From Amoeboradix gromovi (taxonomy: Eukaryota > Sanchytriomycota > Sanchytriomycetes > Sanchytriales > Sanchytriaceae), in assembly GCA_018985225.1 (NCBI GenBank), contig JADGIF010000187.1, positions 1 through 15,604 of the forward strand: a stretch of DNA of 15,604 bases, given 5' to 3'. Within the stretch, counting starts at the first letter, position 1. The number at the start of each line of letters is the position of its first letter. Under the pieces are notes generated by a model. It did not search any database, was not told the origin of the DNA, and was given only the letters and a program-made list of their open reading frames with translations. This document shows, one piece after another, positions 8,153-15,350 of this stretch. Position numbers and translations under genes: made by a program.

Positions 8153-8491
8153 TTTTTTATCCAATCAATACACCGACGTAATTTCGTAAATAACAAATAC
8201 ATATTTGAAAATGTAGTTATGTTTGCTTACAATTTACTTGTTGATTGTAGTAATGGTATTAATACTTATGTTATCATTGGTAGTTTGATGGGTTGGCGAT
8301 GAATTTACATCACTAAATTAATAAACAAATTACCTTGATGGAAAACTATTCACTCTTGATCTTTTATATTTAACGAGTTGAAATGGTTACACAGCATATC
8401 CTATATATTATCTATTACAAAAAAGTCTTTCATTTAATTCTATCAACATGATGATTGCTGTAAAAGGATATAAGCAGCTCCTCGTTACATC
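8153..8491. other. spacer between divergent protease and coiled-coil genes
   Basis: No gene is seen. The region must hold the promoters of the protease (-) and the coiled-coil gene (+). At 8153-8167 a 15-base word matches 7057-7071 in inverted orientation. Composition changes from very AT-rich to more balanced near 8460, which may mark an element boundary. Confidence 0.4.
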
Positions 8492-8950
8492 ATGTCAGAA
8501 ACTCAGAATGAGCAAACCCAACTGAACAACATCAAAGGAAAAATACTCCAAAACATCATCCAACAGTATGATCAGTATTTGCAGACATGGACTGATAGAT
8601 CCATAGTACTGAATGATATATGGGAGCTGAATCTGAGAACAAAAGAACGGGAGGACGCCGGATTCATGCCTAACCAGAACATATATAAGCATCCACGCTA
8701 TAATAACACAAACTCAACTGAGCAATTGGAACACCGTCAAAAGATGGAAAAAATGGATTTAGAGTATCAGAAGGACCAACAAGCTAACACACAGTTTCAA
8801 CAGAAACTAACCACATTGCGACAGAGAGCTAAATACAGATTAGAGTTAATTGATGAGCTAAGTATTACTTACGACAACGTGGTGGGATTGGTTGAGATGA
8901 CCTCGGATAGCAGTCATTCACAAAAGGATGGCATACTTGTAAACCAGTAA
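8492..8950 (+). CDS. hypothetical coiled-coil protein, 152 residues
   Basis: The frame starts at an ATG (MSETQNEQ) and is uninterrupted to TAA. The protein is polar and Gln/Glu/Lys-rich. Residues 1-55 look helical (IKGKILQNIIQQYDQYLQTW), a short Pro/Asn-rich linker follows (59-76), and residues 77-125 form a likely coiled coil (EQLEHRQKMEKMDLEYQKD). No catalytic motif or known domain is seen. Its composition (25/60 G+C at 8581-8640 by hand) is nearer the Fanzor element than the very AT-rich genes on either side (9301-9360 gave 15/60). It ends 56 bases before the second T1 terminal repeat, as the Fanzor ends at the first. It may therefore be cargo of a sibling element. Function unknown. Confidence 0.6.
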   Translation: MSETQNEQTQLNNIKGKILQNIIQQYDQYLQTWTDRSIVLNDIWELNLRTKEREDAGFMPNQNIYKHPRYNNTNSTEQLEHRQKMEKMDLEYQKDQQANTQFQQKLTTLRQRAKYRLELIDELSITYDNVVGLVEMTSDSSHSQKDGILVNQ

Positions 8951-9006
8951 ATGTTTTACTTGTAGTTGCTTTCTACTTATATAACTTCTGAAGTTTTAAA
9001 CCATTC

Positions 9007-9043
9007 GAGACACCAAATGGGATCGGATATGACAAAATGTCCT
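9007..9043 (+). repeat. terminal repeat T1, copy 2
   Basis: This is the second copy of the 37-base T1 sequence, starting GAGACACCAAATGGGAT and ending ACAAAATGTCCT, 2,080 bases after copy 1 in the same orientation. It follows the coiled-coil gene closely. The simplest reading is the right end of another element of the same family. Confidence 0.78.
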
Positions 9044-9185
9044 TAAATCTTACTATTGGACAAATATATTGAATTGATCCTTTATTTCTTACCACTCTTT
9101 GCTACGATTATTTCTCGATGAATCCAGGTAATTGTAATGGAGATGGAAATTGTATGGATTCCAATCTTTTTGCTAAATTATTTGA

Positions 9186-9560
9186 ATGTCGCATGACTGC
9201 AAACCTATAAAATGTCCATACTATGATGTTTGTGGTTCAACCAAAGTAAAATATAGTCTTGATATACATAGAGGTTATTGTATGAATTGTGCAGTGTTGA
9301 GATATAATTTGGGTAATAAAGAAACTGATGAAAAATATGAAAAGGCAAAACGTCTTCAAAAATGCTTTGGATGTTGTGATGGTAGAATCAACGATGATGA
9401 TGTTTGTACTTGCCCGCCAAAACCAGGTTGTTGTCATTCATGTAAAAGAAGATTAGTTGCTATCGGTTACGATAGAGTAAATGGAAGAGATCATCCTGAT
9501 TGGGAGTCGAGAACTCTTCATAAAAAATGTTGGATGGAATTAAGAGACTCGGAAGAATAG
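9186..9560 (+). CDS. Cys-rich putative zinc-binding protein
   Basis: The 124-residue product has 14 cysteines in clusters: C5, C10 and C16 (CPYYDVC), then C32-x2-C35 in HRGYCMNC, C60-x2-C63-C64, C74-x-C76, C82-C83-x2-C86 and C115. Such spacing fits two or three zinc-ribbon or RING-like knuckles. The C-terminal part is basic (CKRRL) then acidic. It is probably nuclear or cytosolic, as no signal peptide or membrane segment is seen. A frame starting at an ATG at 9118 (MNPGNCNGDGNC) runs for 30 codons into this gene in a different frame. One base lost near 9183-9186 would explain this, so the original protein may have been longer and the present start secondary. The gene is very AT-rich and lies between T1 copy 2 and a decayed frame. 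I do not recognise the family. Confidence 0.6.
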   Translation: MSHDCKPIKCPYYDVCGSTKVKYSLDIHRGYCMNCAVLRYNLGNKETDEKYEKAKRLQKCFGCCDGRINDDDVCTCPPKPGCCHSCKRRLVAIGYDRVNGRDHPDWESRTLHKKCWMELRDSEE

Positions 9561-9641
9561 TAAAATTTTTTAAATGAATTTTGACTATCTACTTAAAATT
9601 GATTCAGAAGAAATCCATTTAGCATAAAGAAATAAACTTGT

Positions 9642-10010
9642 ATGAATATTATGAGTTCTAATGTATCAAATATTGATGATTGGATGACTCACGTGAAATA
9701 ATGTAGAATATTTGGTTGCAATTGTTTATCTATGAGTAAGTACTCCTCTAAATATCTTGATCCATATTTTTTAGTTTTAGAAGATAATAAAAATGCAGAA
9801 AAAAGGGATTGTAAAGAGACATTTTTATCAAAATATCTTCTAATGTACAACTTGAATTAACTTAAGTCATTGTTAGAAAATGAAAAGATATATACGATAA
9901 AAGGAGATGTTGATTTAAATAGCATTAAAATTTCATGTGGTGAGAATTCAGTAACAGATGAACAGATAAAAATAGTATTGGAAATTATGTCAAGTTCTTT
10001 AAATCAATAA
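9642..10010 (+). pseudogene. decayed ORF with two in-frame TAA codons
   Basis: From the ATG at 9642 a single frame runs 122 codons to the TAA at 10008-10010, broken only by TAA at 9699-9701 and at 9858-9860. The segments read like protein: MNIMSSNVSNIDDWMTHVK, then CRIFGCNC followed by KYLDPYFLVLEDNKN, then LKSLLENEKIYTIKGD. The low rate of stops in such AT-rich sequence suggests a real gene damaged by point mutations. I recognise no family. It follows the Cys-rich gene on the same strand by 80 bases. Confidence 0.45.
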
Positions 10011-10296
10011 AGTAAATTTATATTATTGCTTTTTGAAGTTTACTTTATTTTAATTGATCAATTCATAAACCAACTCATAGTCTCGTTTTTTAAAGAGCAA
10101 TAGTGATATTTTATTTAAAATAATTATTGTAAGGTCAATAGTTATGCTACAACCCTAAAATAAAGAGTGAATGAAAGAGTAAGAGAAAAGATGTACAGAA
10201 CATTTATTTTTGAAATTTCGATACAAAAAGTTATTTATTTTCCTTTTATACTCGTTAACTCCGCAACTAGCTGAATGTCCACTCGCCTCTTAAATC
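10011..10296. other. AT-rich spacer with direct repeat D copy 2
   Basis: No gene is seen. The only clear structure is direct repeat D at 10129-10227, followed by AT-rich sequence leading into the inverted repeat at 10297. Confidence 0.5.
10129..10227 (+). repeat. direct repeat D, copy 2
   Basis: This is the partner of 7162-7261 (see there). Here the repeat ends 120 bases before the element terminus at 10347-10371. At copy 1 a degraded terminus follows immediately. The two copies may be the subterminal regions of two related elements. Confidence 0.7.
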
Positions 10297-10371
10297 CATA
10301 AAATTAACAAAGCTGAAATAGTGTTCCAAGTTGCTACAGAAAGTTAGTCAAGTTTTTATATTTGATGTCCC
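10297..10371 (-). repeat. 75-base inverted repeat, left copy, with terminus T2
   Basis: Read on the minus strand it starts GGGACATCAAATATAAAAAC and aligns over about 75 bases with 12464-12538 on the plus strand; a further ACTATTTCA block is shared inside. Similarity stops sharply at the GGGACA end and fades at the other, as expected if GGGACA is the true terminus. Confidence 0.75.
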
Positions 10372-10520
10372 ATTTGGATATATAAATAAAGATTTTGATT
10401 GGTAGATCCAAGTACTTCAAAGGAGAGTAGATGCTTGGTAGAATAGTGTACCTTTATCGTCAAGTTAAATAGAGTACGAAAGTAAAAGTTAACTCATCTA
10501 TTGGATTCAAACTTGATTAA

Positions 10521-11184
10521 CTATTAAATCATCATTGGTTGATAGCAGTGAAAGCAAGTAACAATGTAGCAACGTTATTGTTAGATTACATCTACTGTCT
10601 ACCAAAAAATCAAAGAGTAAATTTGATTTTTCATGCAGATAAATGTGTTGGCCAAAGCAAGAACAATAACATTATTAAGCTACTCAGCTGGCTGTGTCTC
10701 TTGGGAAAATTTAATACTATTGAATTTAAATTCATGATGAAAGGACACACTAAATTCAGTCCAGACAGCGGATTTGGTCATATTAAAAAGAGATTCGCAA
10801 GAGAAAATGTTTGTAATTTAGATTAAGTGAAAATGATTGTAGAAATGTCATCTGTGGCAATTGAATGTAAAACGTTTTCTAGTCACCGATTCAAGGACTA
10901 TCGATCTAAACTTGATTTGATGTTTGAAGATATTTCAGGAATTGCCAAGTATCATGTCTGTGTTTAAATCTGAATATCCTGGTGTTGTCTTTTGTAAGAA
11001 ATTGATTAATGATGCTGATTTTGTGGAATTTAATATGATAATAGAAGACGACTTGAGTCCGAATGATTGTTTATTTGTATATGAACCATTAGAACCACCT
11101 GAGCTAACTGAAAGAAAAAAGCGAGACATTGGTTGTTCATTAAGATATATTCTAGAAGAACATCATGCATTTTATGGTTTCTGA
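10521..11184 (+). pseudogene. transposase-like protein with DUF7869-type RNase-H motifs, broken
   Basis: The open frame after a TAA at 10518-10520 has no ATG start. It carries the signature LIFHADKCVGQSKNNN then MMKGHTKFSPDSGFGHIKKRF. This matches a family of RNase-H-like proteins (DUF7869 type, from memory) common in fungal and invertebrate mobile elements, where HADNCxGQNKN and GHTKFxPDxxFG supply the acidic residues. The frame is closed by TAA at 10824-10826 and reopens in the same frame (VKMIVEMSSVAIECKTF, SGIAKYHV). It then shifts near 10964 into FKSEYPGVVFCKKL and PPELTERKKRDIGCSLRY, and ends at TGA 11182-11184. The 5' part is missing or unrecognisable. It is a pseudogene by one stop and one frameshift at least. 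It meets the minus-strand gene tail-to-tail, 17 bases apart. Confidence 0.6.
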
Positions 11185-11201
11185 ATGGCAAAACAGTTTT
11201 A

Positions 11202-12414
11202 CTAATCTTTAGCATTATCATGAAGAATTACTTCAATTCCATTGTCGTTATCTTGGTTTTCTATATCTATGTCAACATATTCTACGTGTTTCACTTACAA
11301 TTCTCTTTATTTGAAATTGTTCAAGAACGTCATCCATTAGTACCAATTGTATCACACGATTAGCACCTTCTCTTCTATGATTTGAAGCACTCTTCACAAT
11401 TGTTTGATGGCGAAATTTGTCTAAAGTGGTTGGCCGACTAAATCGAATACAAGCAGCAAAACAGACAACAATACAGATCTAAGAGGCATGCCTCTAATAA
11501 ACGTATCGTATAGATATTCAACTACCGGTGTTGTTCCATCAAACTTTACCCTAATCCACTCTTCAATTTGCTCTCTGGTAAAAGTTATCATCACTTGGTT
11601 TAGAGGTTGATTCGAGATAGTTGTATGATCCAGAGTAAACCCAGAAACACCTGCTTAGCTGGCCCGTAAATAAAGAGCATAATACTCGAAAAAATATACA
11701 AATCAGTATTTGCATTGTTAAATACTTCACGTGCACTTGTCTCATGTTCTCTTAATGCTGTAATACATGCTTCTGGTGTTTGTAAAAGTTAAGTGTTTAA
11801 TCAAGGCATGTACTTCAGGTTTTAGATACGCTAACTGGGTCATTTTTTTCAAAGATAAATTTCCTTGATTGTTGAAAGTTGGACGTGTCTACCAATCATC
11901 TTTCTATAACAGAAAAAATAACGTGTTATTTTAGGCGTTCTGATTGCTGGTCGCATTAAAGATTTAAATTTATTTTTTGGCCAGATGTCGTACGCTTGTT
12001 GACTTGCTACTGTATATGCTAACACCACATTTATTTTAGTAAGCAATTGAATTTATTCTTTTTCTTCTTTTTCGTTCTTCCTTTTCGTTCTTCCTTTTAA
12101 CGTCTTTCTTCTCTCTCCAATCCTAGTAAATAATCAATAGTAAACTCATCTTAACAGTTTAAAATCTTCCAGTAGTAATTTAAATGAACAATTGAAAGGG
12201 CTTCCGTTCTCTTTTTCAAAAAATCATCTCTACTTCTAATATATATGTCATCCATTGCATTCTTAATTGTATCATCAGTAAGAATATCGAAAATTAATTT
12301 AATCTTTTCCCTGTTGACTACTGATATATATTGTACTGTAGTACTAGTAAACAGGTCTTGTACAAATATTTTCTGGTCTCTTGTATTTTGCAAAAGGAAT
12401 TGGTAATAAGGCAT
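11202..12414 (-). pseudogene. unidentified element gene, decayed across several frames
   Basis: From an ATG at 12412-12414 (MPYYQFLLQNTRDQKIF) coding-like sequence can be followed leftwards for 1.2 kb through at least four frame changes. The segments are the first frame (12151-12414, continuing past TAA as DEFTIDYLLGLEREER), INVVLAYTVASQQAYDIWPKN (11849-12046, then TGA and KKMTQLAYLKPEVHALIK), ALREHETSAREVFNNANTD (about 11690-11760), TREQIEEWIRVKFDGTTP (about 11530-11590), KSASNHRREGANRVIQL and an acidic tail NQDNDNG ending at a stop at 11202-11204. The predicted protein would be about 400 residues, mixed helical, with a Lys/Glu/Arg-rich linker. I do not recognise the family. It is tail-to-tail with the transposase-like gene, and both are enclosed by inverted repeats. 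The continuous-gene reading is inference from the head-to-tail order of plausible segments. Confidence 0.45.
12069..12094. repeat. 13-base tandem duplication
   Basis: TTTTCGTTCTTCC occurs twice in direct tandem without mismatch, inside a longer pyrimidine-rich run (about 12055-12118). On the minus strand it codes the Lys/Arg/Glu linker of the decayed gene, and a frame change falls in this area. A length of 13 alters the frame, but removing one copy alone does not rejoin the two flanking frames. Confidence 0.7.
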
Positions 12415-12463
12415 ATTTAAATAGACATCAAAGTTTTAATCAGCTTGACCTCCTCTAACAATT

Positions 12464-12538
12464 GGGACATCAAATATAAAAACTAGACCAACCTTCTGAA
12501 ATAGTTTGAATCACTATTTCAAGTGCGTTAACTGATAG
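12464..12538 (+). repeat. 75-base inverted repeat, right copy, with terminus T2
   Basis: This is the plus-strand partner of 10297-10371. It starts GGGACATCAAATATAAAAAC and includes TGAAATAGT and ACTATTTCA, which are also a 9-base perfect inverted pair around a 7-base loop within this copy (about 12496-12520). Confidence 0.75.
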
Positions 12539-13100
12539 TAAATTAAATTAGTCTGACTGGTTCAAGTAAATTATTTTAGTGTAAATGCTTTTCATCCATC
12601 AAAATCTTAGAAACAATGATTACAAGAAGAAGAGAAAACAAAAACAAGTTATTAAGAAGAAAAAGAGAATAGAAGATAATAGTGGTAAGTAGTAGATAAT
12701 GTGCCTTTTGCTTAGACGCTCAAAGACCTTATTTGAAAGAGATAGTGGGTTATCTTGTTATATTTTAAAGATATGAATGACATTAATGAGAGAAAAAGGA
12801 CTTTTAATAATAATAGTATTTCCTGCTTATGTGGCACCTCTTTTAAAGACGACTTAGTCTAGTCTTATATTTGATGTCTCAATTGTATATTTTCTTACTG
12901 ATTTGTATGATATATACAAGATAAGTATTATTTTGCAGTTACTTTTATCAGTAGCTGATATTCACCAGAGAATAAAAATTACAGTCACCCGACCAATTCA
13001 TGTGATTTTGAATTTGCGAAATTCATGAAATTTGTGAAATATTTTCAGGTTGGGCGAATGAGGTGCGTATATAGTTATCATAGGATTTTTGACGCTACAA
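12539..13100. other. A-rich interior and spacer left of the zinc-finger ORF
   Basis: No gene is seen. 12539-12880 is the interior and right end of the MITE candidate. 12881-13100 holds two near-copies of an AAATTCATGA/AAATTTGTGA motif and an imperfect inverted pair (GTCACCCGACC at about 12984 and GGTTGGGCGA at about 13049), which may be another small repeat. Confidence 0.4.
12857..12880 (-). repeat. terminus T2, inverted copy
   Basis: On the minus strand this reads GAGACATCAAATATAAGACT and on. It keeps the first 16 bases of the T2 terminus with one change in the 12-base core. It is the right end of the MITE candidate or the left end of an element running to 15448. Confidence 0.65.
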
Positions 13101-13376
13101 ATGCAAATATCTCTTTTATTAAATCATAATCACTTTTGCTTTTGTGGTCAGAGCTTCACCACTAAAAGAGCAAAGACCAGACATGAAAAAAGCGTTCACG
13201 GACCAGGAATCCTATGTAATCTTTGTGGTAAAAATCTCAAATGCTTCAACCGTAAAGACCTTCAAGTAAGGCACCTTATGGCTGGCTGTACTGGATTTAA
13301 ACGGTACTGCAAGCAGCAAAATAAGATTAGGGATAATCTGCAAGTTGATAAATCGATACATTTAGCTTTTGAGTAG
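13101..13376 (+). CDS. C2H2-type zinc-finger protein, short
   Basis: From the ATG at 13101 the frame gives 91 residues. One C2H2-like finger is clear: CFCGQSFTTKRAKTRHEKSVH has the Cys pair, 12 residues, then His-x4-His. The first Cys pair is one residue apart instead of the usual two to four. A second, looser unit follows: CNLCGKNL, 15 residues later His, then Cys (C2HC). The C-terminus is basic then neutral. C2H2 proteins bind DNA or RNA; in such a repeat-rich setting it could be part of a mobile element or a host gene fragment or exon. In-frame sequence extends only a few codons upstream. Repeat A copy 2 starts 45 bases after the stop. Confidence 0.5.
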   Translation: MQISLLLNHNHFCFCGQSFTTKRAKTRHEKSVHGPGILCNLCGKNLKCFNRKDLQVRHLMAGCTGFKRYCKQQNKIRDNLQVDKSIHLAFE

Positions 13377-14105
13377 CAAGTTTATTAATAAAAAAGTTTT
13401 GCCATCCATTCTTACTCATTAAAAGTCCTGATTTTTAAAAATTCAGGAATTTCCGGATCAAATAGTAACGCCAATCGCTCAATTACTGTCATTGCTCGCG
13501 CTTCCACTACGCTGAGGTGGGATTAAATGAAGATACATAATTAGCTTTGTTGCTGGCAAACGGTCCCTATTTACACACATTTCTCTTCAAACTGCGTTTA
13601 AGAGCGCCATAGATTATTACTACTTAGATAAAAAATGCTTCATCGTATCCCACCAATGTCGCACCACTTTGTTTACAGATCCGTTTCTGAATATACTATT
13701 AACGCACTTATAAAAGTCTAGAAAGAGAGTATATTAAACTAATATATATCAAAAAGTGCTTCAAGTCCTCAAAGTTGATGAAGGTTCTGATTAACTCTGA
13801 TCAAGAGCAAATTTGGGCCCGGTAAGATCAGTAGAACATCATGGAAATATGCTGAGCTACCTTATTGAGTTATTTGCAAACTATTTTAATGCAAGCTTCA
13901 GCTCTGGTATGGTTATTGCTATTATGCTGTAAGGTTTTGGAATGTTGAAATCAGGTTCTATGTCATCGCCAACATGCATCCATTCATACTTACTAACTAG
14001 ACTGCTTCCATTTAATAAATGAGACCCATTCTGACAAACTGTCCTCATTCCCAAGTAGGAGGAACATCTAGAACCCACACTAGGCTACATTATTTTTAGC
14101 TCAGC
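13377..14105. other. repeat-bearing spacer
   Basis: Apart from repeat A copy 2 (13421-13540) I see no firm feature. A minus-strand frame at 13881-14078 lacks an ATG start and ends with ITIPELKLALK. It reads like protein in its second half (KYEWMHVGDDIEPDFN) but matches nothing known to me; it may be a remnant of a repeat's coding region. Confidence 0.4.
13421..13540 (+). repeat. dispersed repeat A, copy 2
   Basis: This is the partner of 1350-1469, same orientation, 12.1 kb away (see there). Here too it follows a plus-strand stop codon closely. Confidence 0.7.
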
Positions 14106-14363
14106 ATGCCTAACGCAACATGGATACGAAAAAACCAGACAAAAAGAGCCATTGCAAAAGACAAAAAAGATGGTAGTCGAGTACTAGAAAAACATTACAA
14201 ACATCAAGACAGAACATGAAAATAAAGTCTTGATGACATTTTATGGACTGACTCTTTCCAGGAAGTCCTCCGACTTAGACTTGGGACATTTTCTGAAGTT
14301 GCACATCAAAATTTAAGTTTTTGTATAAGCTGCTGCAGAAATTCGATTAACTGGGATTGCTAA
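14106..14363 (+). pseudogene. possible small decayed coding frame
   Basis: An ATG frame of 37 codons (MPNATWIRKNQTKRAI, basic) ends at TGA 14217-14219. After a TAA two codons later the same frame stays open to 14361-14363 with SLDDILWTDSFQEVLRLRLG. The frame overlaps repeat B copy 2 at its end. It may be an element remnant; no family is recognised and chance is quite possible. Confidence 0.22.
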
Positions 14364-14397
14364 GCGAATGAATAGAAGCGACTGGTTACCGCATAAG
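14356..14397 (+). repeat. dispersed repeat B, copy 2
   Basis: This aligns with 1689-1730: GCGAAT, GACTGGTT and CCGCAT are shared in the same order and spacing. An inverted partial copy is at 14855-14879, so copies 2 and 3 could be the inverted ends of a unit of about 520 bases. Confidence 0.55.
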
Positions 14398-15127
14398 CAG
14401 AATTTTTGCTATAAAACAAAATCCTTGTTGCTTTGAACATCATACTAAAGGCCCTTCATGTAACACTTTTTTTGCCATATTTACTCCAAAACCACGTGGA
14501 AATAGAGAAAAAACGCATCTTATCTTTCCATTACCGTGGCAGTTATAGAGAACCGAAGTGTGTCCTGGTATATAATAGCGATGTCTTGAGATTTGCTGTA
14601 TTAATGATGTACAATTTGGGCCGATTTAGACTGATGATAACAAGTGACAAGCGGTTAAGCAGGCGTCAAAATATTTAACGGTTTCAATTTGAAATGCAGA
14701 AGTGAGAAGCAGATTTATTGTCAAGCATACACAAGCTAAGTCGACAGCATAAGTGAAATCAAATAATGTTATTATCCTTAGAATGCAGTTAAGTTGCGTT
14801 AGATGTCACAAAATCTTTATTGAGGGAATTTCTATCTTTAACAGCGAAGACTTTGCTGTCATTCGCTGGGCGATTTTAATTAGATATAAAAAGATTGAGT
14901 GTCATATCTTGGACCAGTCATGTACAATCAGCTCTGGCAAATGGTAACTCTGATTTACACTGATTATCGCCTTTTCAACAATCATAAAAAGCTGTTCTAA
15001 GAACAAACAATTAATTAAGAAGTACTAGACCCATTGCTTAACTTTGACTGAACACTATTTCAGCAAGATCGATTATTTTTCCATCTCATTAGCTTCTGTT
15101 TTCATTGTACTTGCTAATAAACATAGT
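14398..15127. other. spacer without a supported gene
   Basis: Two plus-strand open frames (14433-14678, which starts at TTG, and 14753-14947) have no recognisable content and I leave them out. The inverted repeat B fragment is at 14855-14879. Nothing else is supported. Confidence 0.4.
14855..14879 (-). repeat. dispersed repeat B, partial inverted copy
   Basis: On the minus strand this reads AAAATCGCCCAGCGAATGAC, close to the AATCGCTTGGCGAATAAATGAC start of copy 1. It is short, so confidence is limited. Confidence 0.4.
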
Positions 15128-15350
15128 TTATCCGACTTTTGGTTGAAATTCTTTCAAAGCTTGTTTGCATTTGACATCTAGTTCAAGAATATCTTAAGAA
15201 GACTTTTCAAACTCTTGTCTACGAGTTTTATTCTTTCTTTCATGATTTAATGATAAAAATCTTTATTTCTGATTTCAAGTTTGTGATTTCAATTGCCAAT
15301 GTATCATTGTCGTTACGAACTCTAACGCTTGTCCTTACAACTTATCCCCA
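15128..15350 (-). pseudogene. remnant of a coiled-coil coding sequence
   Basis: On the minus strand a frame from about 15253 reads SLNHERKNKTRRQEFEKSS, then TAA (15194-15196), then DILELDVKCKQALKEFQPK and TAA (15128-15130). Just upstream in another frame lies NDNDTLAIEITNLKSEIK. The Glu/Lys/Leu-rich pattern suggests a coiled coil. It sits inside the T2 terminus at 15448-15472, as the other gene blocks do. Family unknown; the reading is inference. Confidence 0.3.

Larger units (their letters stand above)
12464..12880. mobile_element. candidate 417-bp non-autonomous element (MITE-like)
   Basis: The left end starts GGGACATCAAATATAA and the right end, read on the other strand, starts GAGACATCAAATATAAGACTAGAC. 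The bases outside are AATT on both sides (12460-12463 and 12881-12884), a possible 4-base target duplication, extended to ACAATT and AATTGT. The interior is A-rich with no coding frame. The alternative is that these two ends belong to larger elements on either side, so the unit is a candidate only. Confidence 0.45.

Noticed and set aside
7057-8167. 15-base perfect inverted repeat (TGATTGGATAAAAAA at 7057-7071 and inverted at 8153-8167) around the protease gene
   Set aside because: In 15.6 kb of AT-rich sequence a match of this length is not far from chance, and similarity does not extend outside it. It is noted but not called as element ends.
8469-8474. TATAAG sequence before the coiled-coil gene as a TATA box
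   Set aside because: It is only 18 bases upstream of the ATG, too close for a usual TATA-to-start distance, and such words are common in AT-rich DNA.
9642-10010. Genetic code with TAA read as glutamine, to explain in-frame TAA codons
   Set aside because: Intact host genes (CHMP1, 2H phosphoesterase, mL49) end at TAA at the expected C-termini, and other lesions (frameshifts, TGA) show true decay.
11202-12414. Endogenous RNA-virus nucleoprotein as identity of the decayed minus-strand gene
   Set aside because: The helical character and a segment like TREQIEEWI gave a faint resemblance only; no diagnostic motif is present, so no viral assignment is made.
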